A stretch of 64,000 nucleotides of DNA. It comes from Panonychus citri (Eukaryota > Arthropoda > Arachnida > Trombidiformes > Tetranychidae). The translations under genes were made by a program, and so were the position numbers. Positions 1 to 10,638 of the stretch are shown here, piece by piece. The first letter of the stretch is position 1; every line of letters starts with the position of its first letter. Under the pieces are notes generated by a model that saw nothing but the letters and a program-made list of their open reading frames with translations, searched no databases and was not told the DNA's origin. Location: the NCBI RefSeq assembly GCF_014898815.1, contig NW_026515521.1:558001-622000 (forward strand). Direction: 5' to 3'.

Positions 1-202
1 GCTCATTTTTTATCTGTTGAATTAGATTATTATCATCAGGTAATCGTTGGTGGTGTTGATGTTGATGTTGATTGTAATGCTGTTGTTGTTGTTGTGAAAT
101 AATTGTCACTGGATTAATTGGTTGCTGTGAGTTTGATCCACTGGCGTTGATTGATTGTCCAAGAGATTGTAATTGTTTTTGCTGTCCAACTTGAGTTGTC
201 AT
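1..202 (-). CDS. Partial gene: N-terminus of a Gln-rich protein (cut by left edge)
   Basis: The minus strand reads open from an ATG at 202-200 to the left edge, giving at least 67 residues. It begins MTTQVGQQKQLQSLGQ and carries a run of five glutamines followed by His/Gln repeats (QHQHQHHQ), then a more ordinary acidic/polar stretch (DDNNLIQQI). The reading frame explains the CAA/CAT triplet repetition at 48-100, which would otherwise look like plain low complexity. Gln/His-rich N-termini are common in arthropod transcriptional regulators, but no DNA-binding domain is inside the window, so no function is assigned. The ATG is the first in this frame after upstream stops. Confidence 0.5.
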   Translation of the reverse strand, partial: MTTQVGQQKQLQSLGQSINASGSNSQQPINPVTIISQQQQQHYNQHQHQHHQRLPDDNNLIQQIKNE

Positions 203-2080
203 AATGTTTGCTTGATAAAATTGTCCAATTGATGATAACAATAATCAGTTAACTGTAGACAATCAATAGATTGACAAGTTTACTGTTCACCATCAGTGTT
301 GAAACTTAAATATCTAACTGGTAATCGTTAATTAACCTTGTTAAGTATTTGGATTCATCTTGTTGTTAACAATCAGACCAAAAATAACACATTTCAAGAT
401 AATGATGAGGATGAGGATGAGATAAATATGAAAGATGAAGATAAAATTGATGATGTATGATAAAGATGATTAGTTTTTTGCCGCTTTCGAAAATGATGTT
501 TACCGTTAAATGGTTAAGATTAACAAAACATTGAGATTTGTTCACTTTTTCTCATCTCATGTTGATTATTGTAACAATTTAAAACTCTTCTTCTTCTTCT
601 TCTTTTAATTGGAAACAATCAACTGTTAGTGTTAATATTTTCCTTTTCTCTTTTCAGCTCCCGATAAAGTTAATTGTTGGTGGAATGGGAAAAAAACAAT
701 TTCTGATTACAAGCCAAAAGTGATAAACGAAACTCAAAGTTTCAAGCAAGAGATTGTTTGAAGATTAAGGATTCAAATGAAGGTTACATAGGGATGAAGG
801 ATTAAAGTCAATCCATTATTTTGGTTTATATCTTTTACTGGTGTTTACACACACACACATAATCTAAAGGGGTCATCAATGAAAATACACCATAAGTATT
901 TGTTAATTGGCTGAAATGGGTTTTCATAAGCTCAACAAATCAAAATGTTTTCCCATCATGATAATGATTTATCACTTTTCCATTCCGGTGAGATGGAGAT
1001 GAACCAATCATGTTTACTCCATGAGATATTTTATCTCTATGTAAATTATTTTAGTTTACTGGAATAGATGTATTTTCATGTTGATAAATCAGAAAATTTG
1101 ATTAATTGTGTTTGGCCGATCATTTGTTTAGTCTGTTCCTAGATTGAGATATCTAAAGAATGGATTAACCTCACTCAATAGAAATCTATTGATATTATTT
1201 CAGGGAAAGTCTTTAATCCATTCATTTGGACTATAGTTGGGTTATAATTGAGATAAATTACATGTGGTTACATAATTACGTTACGTAATTAATTACGATC
1301 AGAAATAATTAATCAAATGCATTAATAAGACGATTATCTACTTGATATTACTTTGAAAAACTTTAACTTTGTCTAGTGCGTTGATTAATCTTATCAAAGT
1401 TGATATGTTTTACCTCTTAATATTAATTATCGAAATACTTGGGAATGAAATTATAATAAAATTAAGAATTGTCTCCATTAAATTATAACAATCAAATGTA
1501 ATAGATTTGTTATTGGAAATTAAAGACTGGTTAATTTACAAAACTTCCATAAAAAAAGCTAACAGAGTAACAGGTAAAAGGTTAGATTATTATTTTTCTC
1601 ACTCACCTTTGCCTATGTTATTTTCTCAGATCTTTTAAGGAAGTTTGAAAAGAGAACACCCTGTAACATATCTCGAAAAACGTAATTCATTGGAAAGATG
1701 GATAGTGGCATCTGACGAGCAAGATTAATATCTACAGAGCGTCAGCGCTAATTAGACAGATTTCTAAATAACTCGTAAACTAAGAGTCGCAGAAACAAAT
1801 AAATTACACTGTTGGACTTGTCAATTTTCAGAGTTTATTTGATCACCCGCGATCGATCATCATCCGATGAAATCAGATCACCCGCTGTAGTTAAATTAAT
1901 CAAAAATCAAATTTTTTTGATTATTCTGCTTCTCCGAATCCCATATGTTTAATTAATAAATCCGAAATTAATTTAATTCAATAATCTCCTAAAAATTATC
2001 CATTTAGCACAATTACCTCTTTCTAAATTTTGACATCAATTCGACAATTTAATAGTAAAATATTCAATGATAAAAACACT
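203..2080. other. Gene-free stretch upstream of the Gln-rich gene
   Basis: I see no convincing coding sequence. It contains simple repeats: a GAT/GAG-rich tract near 400-440, (TTC)n near 587-605 and a short (CA)n near 848-860. The part nearest 202 presumably holds the 5' UTR and promoter of the minus-strand gene, but no clear TATA box or initiator was identified. Confidence 0.4.
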
Positions 2081-2084
2081 ACAA

Positions 2085-2440
2085 GCGAGAAATTTTAAGT
2101 GACACATAAAGATACAGAAAATCAGAGAAATTATAATAGTTGATTGGTCGAAATAGATTTTGAGGTTGAGTGTTCAGCTTTTCGAAGTGCCGACATTGTG
2201 GGTAGTATTTTCTTATCCAAGGACCATGAATTTTGCTATAAGTTCAATCTATAGTAGCAGTAATCCTTGATTAATACTTGCGTATGAAAATTTGATATTC
2301 AAACACTTTTTATGAGGATTCGTGGGGTTATAAATGAAGGCATAAAAATCTTCATGATATTGACAGTAACGTGTTTCAATATGGTGAAAATTATTTAACA
2401 GTGGTATCAATCTTTACGAAACAAAAACATTTTAACAGGG
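2085..2440 (-). pseudogene. IR-like gene remnant (C-terminal part)
   Basis: The minus strand is recognisably the last third of the IR-like family seen at 6555-7798 and 29331-30560: the 'CWRFEKLNTQPQSSYRPINYSNF' region and the last membrane segment can be followed, but with stops and indels. At about 2440 it jumps directly into sequence that lies upstream of other family members (2459-2670 resembles 7922-8040), so the middle and N-terminal coding parts are deleted. Non-functional. Confidence 0.75.
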
Positions 2441-2849
2441 ATAATAAAACGATATTAATCGAATTGACATCCCAACTTTCATTATGATTTTAGGATTAAA
2501 TGCTTTTATTTTGATTTATTTTAGAACGTGCTATCAAAAATCGATAGTTAATAGATACAATTCCATTTACACAGATTGTCAGGTCTTCTACAGGGCATTT
2601 TTGATCTTTTTGTACTACCTCTATTTAACTGAATATCTTTCGAGAAGTAAAAGTCACTTAAAGGTCGTTTGAAGGTCTCTATATTGAAGAAACAACTTTT
2701 CTCCAGATTTTAGTTTTAAGTCATTATTATGAAAGGAATACAATATAATCATGCTTTATGGTAAGAACGATTCAAGCCCCAAGTTCATAAGAGAAGTAAA
2801 ATTTACAAATCAATTTGAATTCATATTAAGTATTGAATTTTATTACACT

Positions 2850-3342
2850 GGTTAATTCTTATTTTCGAGGGTCAAATGTTGCCTTAATTGTTTTCGATTT
2901 GACTAATGTCAAGTCATTACTTAATTCCCTAAATTGGTCAAGGGAAGTGTTGAAATGTACCAAGAATCCGATTATATTTCTCATTGGCTCGAAAGCTGAT
3001 GCAATTTCCCCTGCAGCTCGAGAGTTCAATGAATCGGAGGCAATTAAAATCGCCGATAAATTGAAAGCTGAATACTGGTCAGTTTCCGCTCGAACAGGGG
3101 AAAATGTGATCCCATTGTTTCACCGAATCTCATGTCTCACCTTTCAACAAATTATTCGTGAAAGAATCGACGAGATGGAAGCAATTAAAACTCTACAACC
3201 ATTTAATAGCTCGACAACGGTACCAATTAAATCATCGATACCATTAAAACCGACAACCAGTATTATCACACTTAATAAGAAAAAGAAAGTTTCAACAATT
3301 AAAAACTGTCTTAATATCAGAAGATTTTACAAACCTAAATGA
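2850..3342 (+). pseudogene. Truncated Rab34/36-like copy (C-terminal two thirds)
   Basis: This stretch is open and matches residues from about 112 to the end of the Rab protein encoded at 10639-13631, including the G4-like GSKAD and G5-like SARTGE motifs, with only a few substitutions (for example TTV versus PTI near the C-terminus). It lacks the P-loop, switch I and the WDTAGQE exon start, and has no splice acceptor at its left end, so it cannot make a working GTPase. High identity including the 3' flank suggests a recent segmental copy rather than a retrocopy. Confidence 0.85.
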
Positions 3343-3634
3343 TACGAAAGTTAATTGTTACCCAACAATTAACCAGAAAACAAAATGCCAAAGAGTCAAG
3401 ACCAAAAAAAAGTAAACACGATTGATTGGAATTAGGAAAAGACTCAGATTTTCAATTGCAACCGATAAAATCTCATCTAATTGTAATTAAAACGATCACA
3501 AAACACCATCAAAAAGTATATTAGTTAATTGCGATGATGTGGTTATCGACGTGATTAAACATTAATTGGTTTACTTTAAATTCATTTCTATTTATAAATA
3601 TCAATCTGTGAATGGAATTACTTTACAGATTATA

Positions 3635-3826
3635 CAGCCACGAAAAATTAGATGAGAACAAAAATTATATCAATTACGCATAAAGAGATAATTTAATCAA
3701 AATTAAAAGAAAATTTTAATTGATTTAAATGGAGAGTAACAGAAAAATGTAATCACAATTAGAAAAAAGTTATCTCTCTATGCTTATTAGGCATAATTTT
3801 TGTTCTCATCTCATTTTTCGTGGCTG
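3635..3826. mobile_element. 192-bp MITE, Tc1/mariner-type (TA target)
   Basis: The element begins CAGCCACGAAAAAT and ends with the inverted complement, ATTTTTCGTGGCTG. Terminal inverted repeats extend to about 35 bp. TA is present on both sides (3633-3634 and 3827-3828). The paralogous locus at 13915-13930 has a single TA and no insert, so boundaries and target duplication are exact. It has no coding capacity. Confidence 0.92.
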
Positions 3827-3893
3827 TATTTATATTTCCATTGGAATCAAATTTAATTCCTTGATTCAACTGAACACCTTTCTCTTAATTGTA

Positions 3894-4715
3894 TTAGGTA
3901 AACAACTAAGTAATGGCCAAAATTTTTTCGAGCTTACGTTTGGCTTGATTGTTAGAAAACTTTAGATTTTTGATTAATAAATTTAGTATAATTAGAGAGG
4001 TTAGATAATAAGCTTTAACATGATACATAAAAGATCATTTTATGATGATTAGTTTAATTACAATTAAATTATATCTAAAGTGATAGAATTTTTGTTTTTC
4101 GATCTTTTTTATTCGGAGGCCATTTTTTCGATGAATATTGAACTTTCGAAGATTAAAATTTAAACAAAATGTTCTTTGGATTTTCGAGCTACTATTGGAT
4201 AAATTTGAACAATTAAAACGATCAAGTTCAAATTTTATTTAAATTTAATCAAAAAATCATTTACCATTGAAGAGACATTGTCTATGGAGATTTTTACATG
4301 AAAATTGATTCTAATTCAAGAATTTCATGAAAATCGGCTCTTTATGGAAAATCAATGGTAAATGATTTTTTGATTAAATTTAAATAAAATTTGAACTTGA
4401 TCGTTTTAATTGTTCAAATTTATCCAATAGTAGCTCGAAAATCCAAAGAACATTTTGTTTAAATTTTAATCTTCGAAAGTTCAATATTCATCGAAAAATG
4501 GCCTAATAAAAAGATCGAAAACAAAATTCTATCACTTTAGATATAATTTAATTGTAATTAAACTAATCATCATAAAATGATCTTTATGTATCATGTTAAA
4601 GCTATTATCTAACCTCTAATTATACTAAATTTATTAATCAAAATCTAAAGTTTTCAACAATCAAGCCAAACGTAAGCTCGAAAAAATTTTGGCCATTACT
4701 TAGTTGTTTACCTAA
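3894..4715. mobile_element. 822-bp foldback element with about 370-bp inverted arms, TA target
   Basis: It starts TTAGGTAAACAACTAAG and ends with the inverted complement. The two arms (about 3894-4265 and 4346-4715) are almost perfect inverted copies separated by roughly 80 bp near 4266-4345. TA flanks both ends (3892-3893 and 4716-4717); the empty site is TA at 13985-13986. No ORF of note, so it is a non-autonomous element. Transcription through it would give a very long hairpin. Confidence 0.92.
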
Positions 4716-4888
4716 TATAACCTAATTTTAGAATTTAATTATTAATTGTTAATAATTGTAATGTATTCTCATACCTAATTGATGTAATAATAATATAATT
4801 ATTGAGTAATTACAAATGATGAGTGAATTAAGTTGACAACTTTGTTGTTTTGCTCTCAAATTGTTCAAAACTAAAATCAATTAGACTG

Positions 4889-5450
4889 TTGAACTTGTCA
4901 ATTTTAATAACAATTCAGTTGAGTTTATCGATAATTTATCAACTGAGTAATGAAGAACTCAGGTAGACTTATGATTCAATATTACTTCATAATTTCAATA
5001 AGAACTTTATTAGGTTAATCATAATGTCTTCGGTGAATAGGATTTTTTACTTAATCATCTATTCATGATCGAAGATATAAACTTAATGATTTACAATGAA
5101 TTAAATCGTCTTATTTATATGGAAAAGAGAAAGACGAGAAAGAGAGAAAAAAGAAAGAGAAAAAGAAAGAGAAAGATAAAATCTTAGATACGATCTATTA
5201 AGATCGTATCTAAAAAGTCGCTATTGTTATTTTTGATTAATAAACAGAAAATTTGATTATTAATTAATTGTTAATTGTTTTCCACTGAGTAATCAAAGAT
5301 ATTGATTACTCAATTATTGTTACAGTAATACGAAATTAAACACAATTCCGGTCATAAAACGGGAAATTATATGTTGATTCTTGTAACTCGCTATTACTTT
5401 GTTGGCAAAACATGTTTAAACTCATACAGTCTCTTTGAAATTTTGTTGGA
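4889..5450. other. Gene-free stretch with a perfect hairpin
   Basis: AT-rich sequence with a purine-rich GA/AAG tract (5118-5178) followed by a perfect 13-bp stem, 4-nt loop hairpin: arms 5184-5196 and 5201-5213, arm sequence TTAGATACGATCT. No gene is seen. A block at 5335-5370 recurs at 9222-9258. Confidence 0.5.
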
Positions 5451-5545
5451 AGTAGTAAGGAAAAGATTGCTTCTGGCTCATAAGACATTTCTGGCTCAGA
5501 GTTGACATCTCTGGCTCAGTTGACATATGAAATGTTTCAGAAATG

Positions 5546-6055
5546 TTAAATGCGGGTCAATGACGTTCGATTTACAAACATAGTTAACGCTGTATCAATC
5601 TCATCTTGTTCTTTGGCTCCTGTTATTATCACTGAACCAGTGGTGTAATAAATTAATGTCACCATCTCCGTTTTGATGTATACCGCTGGATAAATCTCAG
5701 GCTCATATGTTGTATCTTGATAATTGGCTATCATTGCATGGGTGTCAAATGAATAAGGAAGGTAACTGTGGGCTGTTATGTTGACTACCTTCACGAAGAT
5801 AACCGATCTCTCAGGGTAAACCTCTTGTAAACACACACCAGCCACGTTGATGTTTTTGAACCCCGTGGCGGTCACCTTACCAGAAGAAAATACCAAGAAG
5901 ACACCCTCCTTCCTCCTCACAACCTCTGCATTGAACCTCTTCTTACGCTTAGAGTTGTCCACATTGATCTGTATCGGTCCGATGTTCCACAGTGATACCA
6001 CATTGACTATGTCATACTTAAGCGAGGAGGATCCCTGATTCTTTGATGTTGCCAT
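5546..6055 (-). CDS. TATA-binding-protein-like protein, two degenerate TBP repeats
   Basis: A 169-residue single-exon protein starting MATSKNQG at the first ATG downstream of a TATA box. Residues about 13-70 match the first TBP half-repeat (KRFNAEVVRRKE, then LVFSSGKVTATG, corresponding to the IFSSGK...TGAK strand pair). Residues about 116-162 match the second (YEPEIYP, then YTTGSVIITGAKEQDEI, corresponding to YEPELFP...SGKVVLTGAK). The core of cellular TBP is about 180 residues, so the whole saddle could fit, but it lacks the usual N-terminal extension and is highly divergent between the repeats. In TBP these motifs form the DNA-contacting sheet and its loops; that role is inferred here. It is the sole gene of a 1 kb TIR element, which suggests a gene acquired by, or native to, a mobile element or DNA virus-derived unit. 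It is not the host's general TBP. Confidence 0.8.
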   Translation of the reverse strand: MATSKNQGSSSLKYDIVNVVSLWNIGPIQINVDNSKRKKRFNAEVVRRKEGVFLVFSSGKVTATGFKNINVAGVCLQEVYPERSVIFVKVVNITAHSYLPYSFDTHAMIANYQDTTYEPEIYPAVYIKTEMVTLIYYTTGSVIITGAKEQDEIDTALTMFVNRTSLTRI

Positions 6056-6153
6056 AATAGATACTCTTTATTAACAGTATAACGAGTAGACACAGAATGA
6101 TGAAATTTATCACGAGTAGATGCATTTTAACTTTTAATTCATTCTCCTTCTTT

Positions 6154-6161
6154 CTTATATA
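6154..6161 (-). promoter_or_regulatory. TATA box of the TBP-like gene
   Basis: On the minus strand the sequence reads TATATAAG, about 100 bp before the ATG at 6055. With normal spacing transcription would start near 6125-6130, giving a leader of about 70 nt. The element therefore carries its own promoter. Confidence 0.55.
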
Positions 6162-6271
6162 CTCCCTCTTGTTCTAGAGATGTCAACTTTGTGTGAGTTA
6201 GAAATGTATATTAAATGATAATCTGTTTCAGAGATGTCAGTTCTGATGTATACGAAATGTTGGTTTTAATA

Positions 6272-6450
6272 TGAGCCAGAAATGTACCTGAGTTAGAAAT
6301 GTACCTGAGTTAGAAATGTACCTGAGTTAGAAATGTACCTGAGTTAGAAATGTCACTTGAGTTAGAAATGTCACTTGAGTTAGAAATGTCACTTGAGCCA
6401 GAAATGTCAACTGAGCCAGAGATGTCAACTCTGAGCCAGAAATGTCTTAT
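6272..6450. repeat. Tandem array of 17-18 bp units near the element's right end
   Basis: About ten head-to-tail units of the types gagttagaaatgtacct, gagttagaaatgtcactt and gagccagaaatgtcaact. The last units merge into the right terminal inverted repeat, which itself contains the same motif (GAGCCAGA). Copy number differs from the left terminus, which has only about three units. Confidence 0.9.
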
Positions 6451-6554
6451 GAGCCAGAAGCAATCTTTTCCTTACTACTGTTGGACAATAGATGGACAAG
6501 AGACTTAAAAAATGAGAAGAAAATTTTATCATTTTATTATTGACATTTTGCTTG

Positions 6555-7798
6555 TTAAAGGTTTCCAAACACCATTGGACATCGATTGTTAAATTTCATA
6601 ATGAGATATTCAAAGATAAAGATGCAAAATGCTAGAAAACTAAGTGACAGATAAAGAAACATAAAATCGCCGAAATTAGAATAGTTAATTGGTCGATATG
6701 AACTTTGAGGTTTGGTATTCAGCTTTTCGAAGCGCCAACATTGTGGGTATTGTTTTCTTACCCAAGGACCATGAATCTTTCTAAACGCTCGTTCTCCAGT
6801 AGCATCAAAATATCCTTGTTCAATGATTGCGTATAAACATTTAATAATCCAACGTTTCTTATAAGGATTCTTGGTGCTATAAATTAACGAATGAAGCTCT
6901 TCATAATAGTAACGTGTACCAGTATGGTGGAGAAAATTATTTATCCCGTTACCATTAATCTTTACGAAACAAAACATTTGTAACAGTGTTATTAAATCTT
7001 TGTGTTCAATAAAATGTGATAAAATTGGTTTATCAAAATTTTGGGAATAATATTCGTAGAATGATTTTTTAGTAAGAAGAATGAGTGGATTTGCTGAGCC
7101 ATATGTTTCATTCACTCGCCAAAGGCAATTTTCTTCGACAAAAGCAGTGCAATTAACTCTGGGGTGAGAATACAAGTCAGGCCATTTATTGACTGGTGGT
7201 GGTCGTAATGATATCGAGTATTGAGTCGTGAACGATGTTGAAAATAGATGGAAAATGTAGTGACCAGAAAATAAACAAGAAAGAAACAAGAGTAAACCAA
7301 ATTTACTTTTCATCAACAATGAAAACTTTCGGAGTCGAGATAGATCATTATTTCTGTTTTCACTTCCAATGATCGAATGTGATCGAATCAAGTATAACAC
7401 TGAACTAAGAACAAACAACAACGAGATGAGTAGATAAACAGAATGATCGATGATTTCAAATGTAGATAGAATTCCTTTGTCAATTGAAGGGTCGAAGAAT
7501 TTGGATAAAAGTTAATGAAGACACAATAGTCACTCATTATTATTGGATTTATAGACACATTTCTAAATCCATAGTCAAAATGACGTATATTTTCATAACG
7601 AAACAGCAAGTCATAATTTCCTGACGAGAAAACATATTGGTAACTTTCATTTTTACGGCTCTCAGGAAAAAATATGAATTCTATTGGAACGTTGCCTAAA
7701 AAATTAGACATAACGAAAAACAAAACTTTCCGATAAAGATATTCACCCGGGTCATACATAGCGAAGAAAACTTTAAAAGGATCTTGTGTGAAATTCAT
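6555..7798 (-). pseudogene. IR-like membrane protein gene, one-base frameshift
   Basis: The minus strand encodes the family protein starting MNFTQDPFKV at 7798 and ending near 6555 (FGNL). The frame changes at about 7485-7495: this copy reads gaagggtcg where the intact relative at 40617-40627 reads gaaggggtcg, a single missing G. On either side the two frames carry the complete family layout: S1-like N-terminal region, a membrane segment, FGLLLFLSC...HYIFHLFSTSFTTQ, a Cys-bearing S2-like region and a last membrane segment. It is most like the copy at 39690-40931. Either recently inactivated or an assembly error. Confidence 0.8.
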
Positions 7799-9400
7799 TT
7801 TGTCTGAACTTCGAAATCTAAATTCAAAGCTTCAATATTGAAAGTGAAGAATAAAATAAATTATGAAAGGTTCAGTTTCTCGTCAAAGATTTTGCTCCAA
7901 ATTCATTTTCTATCAATTACATTAATCGAATTGACATCCCAACTTTCGTTATGATTTTACGATTAAATGCTTTTAATACTATTTATTTTAGAACGTGCTA
8001 TCAACAATCGATAGTTAATAGACACAGTTTCATTAGCAAAGAGGTAAGATGAGCGTTAATGGATTAAGGATTTCAAGATAATCATCTTTTATGGTGAGAA
8101 GGTCTAAGTTTATAAGGAAAGTCTATAGCACAGTAGATGTTTTGCCGAATATCATATAATTAAGGTCTTTTACGTGCTTTTATATTAACCACGACATTAT
8201 CTGGTCGACCAGAGATATTTTAGTCTAAAATTTTTAGAAATTTTTATTGTCACCTTAGCGGTGATGATTTAACATTAATACTACAGGGGAAGTACTGTAG
8301 CTCCTCCAAAAAGGAGGAAAGTCGTACCAGACGACTTGGGGAGGGAAATTACAATGAGATTGAAATGCAAAAATTCAGGTAAAGATAAACTATTAAGTGA
8401 GAATTTATAAAATAGATTAATTGATGATTATTTTGCTTATCCAAATGTCCAATTTGATGATTATAATTAGGAACCAAGGGTTGAGGTGTGATGAAGATCC
8501 TGAGGTCCGAAAATGGTTAACTCATTAGATTTGGTATGGAGAAAAGAGAAAATAATATTAGAATTTCAATCTTTTAAACAATTTTCTTGGTTATAAGTGT
8601 AAGGTGGTTTTATGGTATTAACTTGATCTACGTGATAAGATGAACAATAATAACACGAAATTAAATTTTAAATTTACAGGTAAAGTTAAGGATTTATCAG
8701 GAGCGAAAAAAGTTGAACTTTCCCCTAAAAGAAAAGTAGACAGCATTGCCATCTATGGAGTACAATCAATAACTTTTAATATTATTATGATTTAAAATAG
8801 CTTGATTGAAAAAAATTCTGATTTAAAATTCAAATATTTAAATTCTTTATATTTAAAAACAAAAAAACAAACAAACAAACAAAAACTAAACAAAATGATT
8901 GTCACCATTAGATACATTCAACCAAATGAAGGACAAGCCAATGAAGCCACCAAATTATTCAATCACTGATTTAAAATTGTATTTGAAAAATTCATGTAAA
9001 CTGGGCGGTTAGCTCAGGGCCTCAGGGCGGTTGGACTATGTCCAATGGAAATGTATAAAGCATTAACCTCGGGGGTAGGTGTAATAAAGATTAACTATTA
9101 AAAGTATATTCAGACAAAATAATCAATTTTTATGTTCAGCTTTCATCTCATAATCGTCTAATTTTAAAAACCATTTAGTTCAGTTTATCGATAATTGATT
9201 AACTGGGTTATTCAAAATTAAACACAATTCTGGTCATAAAACAGGAAATTATATTAAGGTTGTCCAAAGGTAAATGCATAAAAATATAAATACAGAAATA
9301 GATTATCAATGCAGTTAATATCTTGAATCTAAAAACTTAAGTTTGATTTCTCAAATTTTATTTTAAAAGATTAACATTTTTTGTATCGACTTTCAAAAAT
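7799..9400. other. Mostly gene-free; upstream flank shared by the IR-like family
   Basis: 7799-8040 is a flank also found upstream of other IR-like copies (2459-2670, 30590-30740, 40940-41140). The rest is AT-rich. A 24-codon ORF at 8895-8969 (begins MIVTIRYIQPNEGQ) is too short to support. 8286-8345 contains short GC-richer inverted repeats (ctcctccaaaaaggagg). Sequence near 9001-9035 has a ggcggttagctcag motif reminiscent of a SINE head, but nothing firm. Confidence 0.4.
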
Positions 9401-9407
9401 ACTAACC

Positions 9408-9828
9408 AATTGCTTCATATCTTTGATTTCATATTAATGAACAATAATAATGAAAATACTAACCGTTACTCATAATGTACATTAACTACTAGTAAGTAAA
9501 TTAGCGTCTAATTCATTTTGATTGTTAATTGTTGATGCTAATTATTCATTCGAATATTCATTTATGTCAATACCTTAAGTATAAAAGGTGTAATCAGTTG
9601 ATTAATGAAAGTATATTTTAACTGGAAAAACAAACAAAACAGAAGAAAATTAATCCAAATTAGCTTTGCTCTTTTCTTCTTCGTTAATTGTTACATTCAA
9701 TTTACCAACAATTTAATGTTAAACCACAAACCAAAAAATGATTGAAGGTCTCACGGAATCATGATCATCTCTAAATGGGAAGAAACTTCAATCCATATTC
9801 ATAACCTTCATGGTCGATTCAGAAAAAG
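9408..9828 (+). repeat. Promoter/first-exon-like block duplicated at 39244-39645
   Basis: About 400 bp are shared, at roughly 95% by eye, with 39244-39645. The block contains TATAAAAG at 9580-9587 and a leader with an ATG at 9761 opening MIISKWEETSIHIHNLHGRF, followed by a good donor (AG|GTAAATATC, exon end 9828). This looks like the promoter and first coding exon of a gene whose next exon I could not find; it does not splice in frame into the Rab ORF. The copy at 39244 lacks the donor. Confidence 0.5.
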
Positions 9829-10638
9829 GTAAATATCTACAAGAAATATGAGAGAGAGAGAGAAGGAGGGAGAGAGGGAGAGGAAGTAGGAGAAAATTGT
9901 GATGATGAAGAAATAAATTGTCAGGGTGATTAGTTGATGTATATTTAATCTGAATACTGAGACAAGTCTAATGATTAGTACCCAAGTGATGACAAATCAG
10001 CCTACCCATACATTTACATATTTGAATGTTCAACCTAGACCTTCAACAACAGCAACAGAGAGTGAAAAAACTTTGATCTGTGGGGTAACAATTAACTAAA
10101 TTGTTTCCTTTTTATGATCAATTTTCTTCATAGGCTGAGAGCTTGACTAAGCCATAAATATTTTCCCATCTTCTCATTCAAAGTTTAGACTTCTAAGTAG
10201 AAGCTTCAATTTTTTTTGGTCATTGATTGTTAATCACAATTAACTCTCTCCTTCTTCCTCTCCCTCTCTATCTGTATCTTTGTCTTCATAATTACCTCAA
10301 TCATCATCATCATATTCACTTATTCAATTAATGGATCATTTCTACAACAACAAGGAATCTACAATTGTTACTATTGTTTACTCTTTGCTAGAGTTTGTTT
10401 TAATTTCTCTTGTTTGTTACGCCATTTTGGATTCGCGTATTTCTGTTAGATTAAATTTCTCTTCTTCAACTTATTCAACAGGAAACATTTAATTCAAATT
10501 AATTTCTTGTGATTAAATCAATTCCCATTCTTATCTTCACTCGTTTAAACCTTAACTCTAAGTGAACTTTTTTCTTCCATTCCCTTAAGTTGAAAAACTC
10601 GAGGATCCATTGGGTTTCCTGGTCGAGATTAAATAATC

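Larger units (their letters stand above)
2846..4888 (+). repeat. Duplicated 3' part of the Rab34/36-like gene, with two MITE insertions
   Basis: From about 2850 to 4888 the sequence is nearly identical to 13140-14157, the last exon and 3' flank of the Rab gene. The two copies differ mainly by two clean insertions in this copy, each flanked by TA (3635-3826 and 3894-4715). The left breakpoint falls inside the exon, just after the WDTAGQE motif region; the right breakpoint is where both copies stop agreeing after 'ctaaaatcaattaga'. The other copy acts as the empty site for both insertions. Confidence 0.9.
5451..6479 (-). mobile_element. 1,029-bp mobile element carrying a TBP-like gene; 6-bp TSD
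   Basis: The termini are 76-bp near-perfect inverted repeats (5451-5526 and 6404-6479) beginning AGTAGTAAGGAAAAG. The six bases GTTGGA occur immediately outside both ends (5445-5450 and 6480-6485), a target site duplication. Inside are one gene (5546-6055, minus strand), a TATA box, and a tandem array of 17-18 bp units next to the right terminus. Six-base duplications with subterminal tandem repeats are features reported for Polinton/Maverick elements, and Dada transposons also give 6-7 bp duplications. No polymerase, integrase or transposase is present, so if mobile it must be mobilised in trans. A related element is at 60228-61638. Confidence 0.85.

Noticed and set aside
5847..6038. Plus-strand ORF opposite the TBP-like gene
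   Set aside because: Antisense shadow without its own start context or homologue features.
6272..6450. CRISPR-like repeat array
   Set aside because: Units are contiguous tandem repeats without spacers, in a eukaryotic setting, and merge into the transposon end.
8895..8969. 24-codon ORF starting MIVTIRYIQPNEGQ
   Set aside because: Good composition and leader-like A-rich upstream sequence, but too short and no splice donor or homologue to support it.
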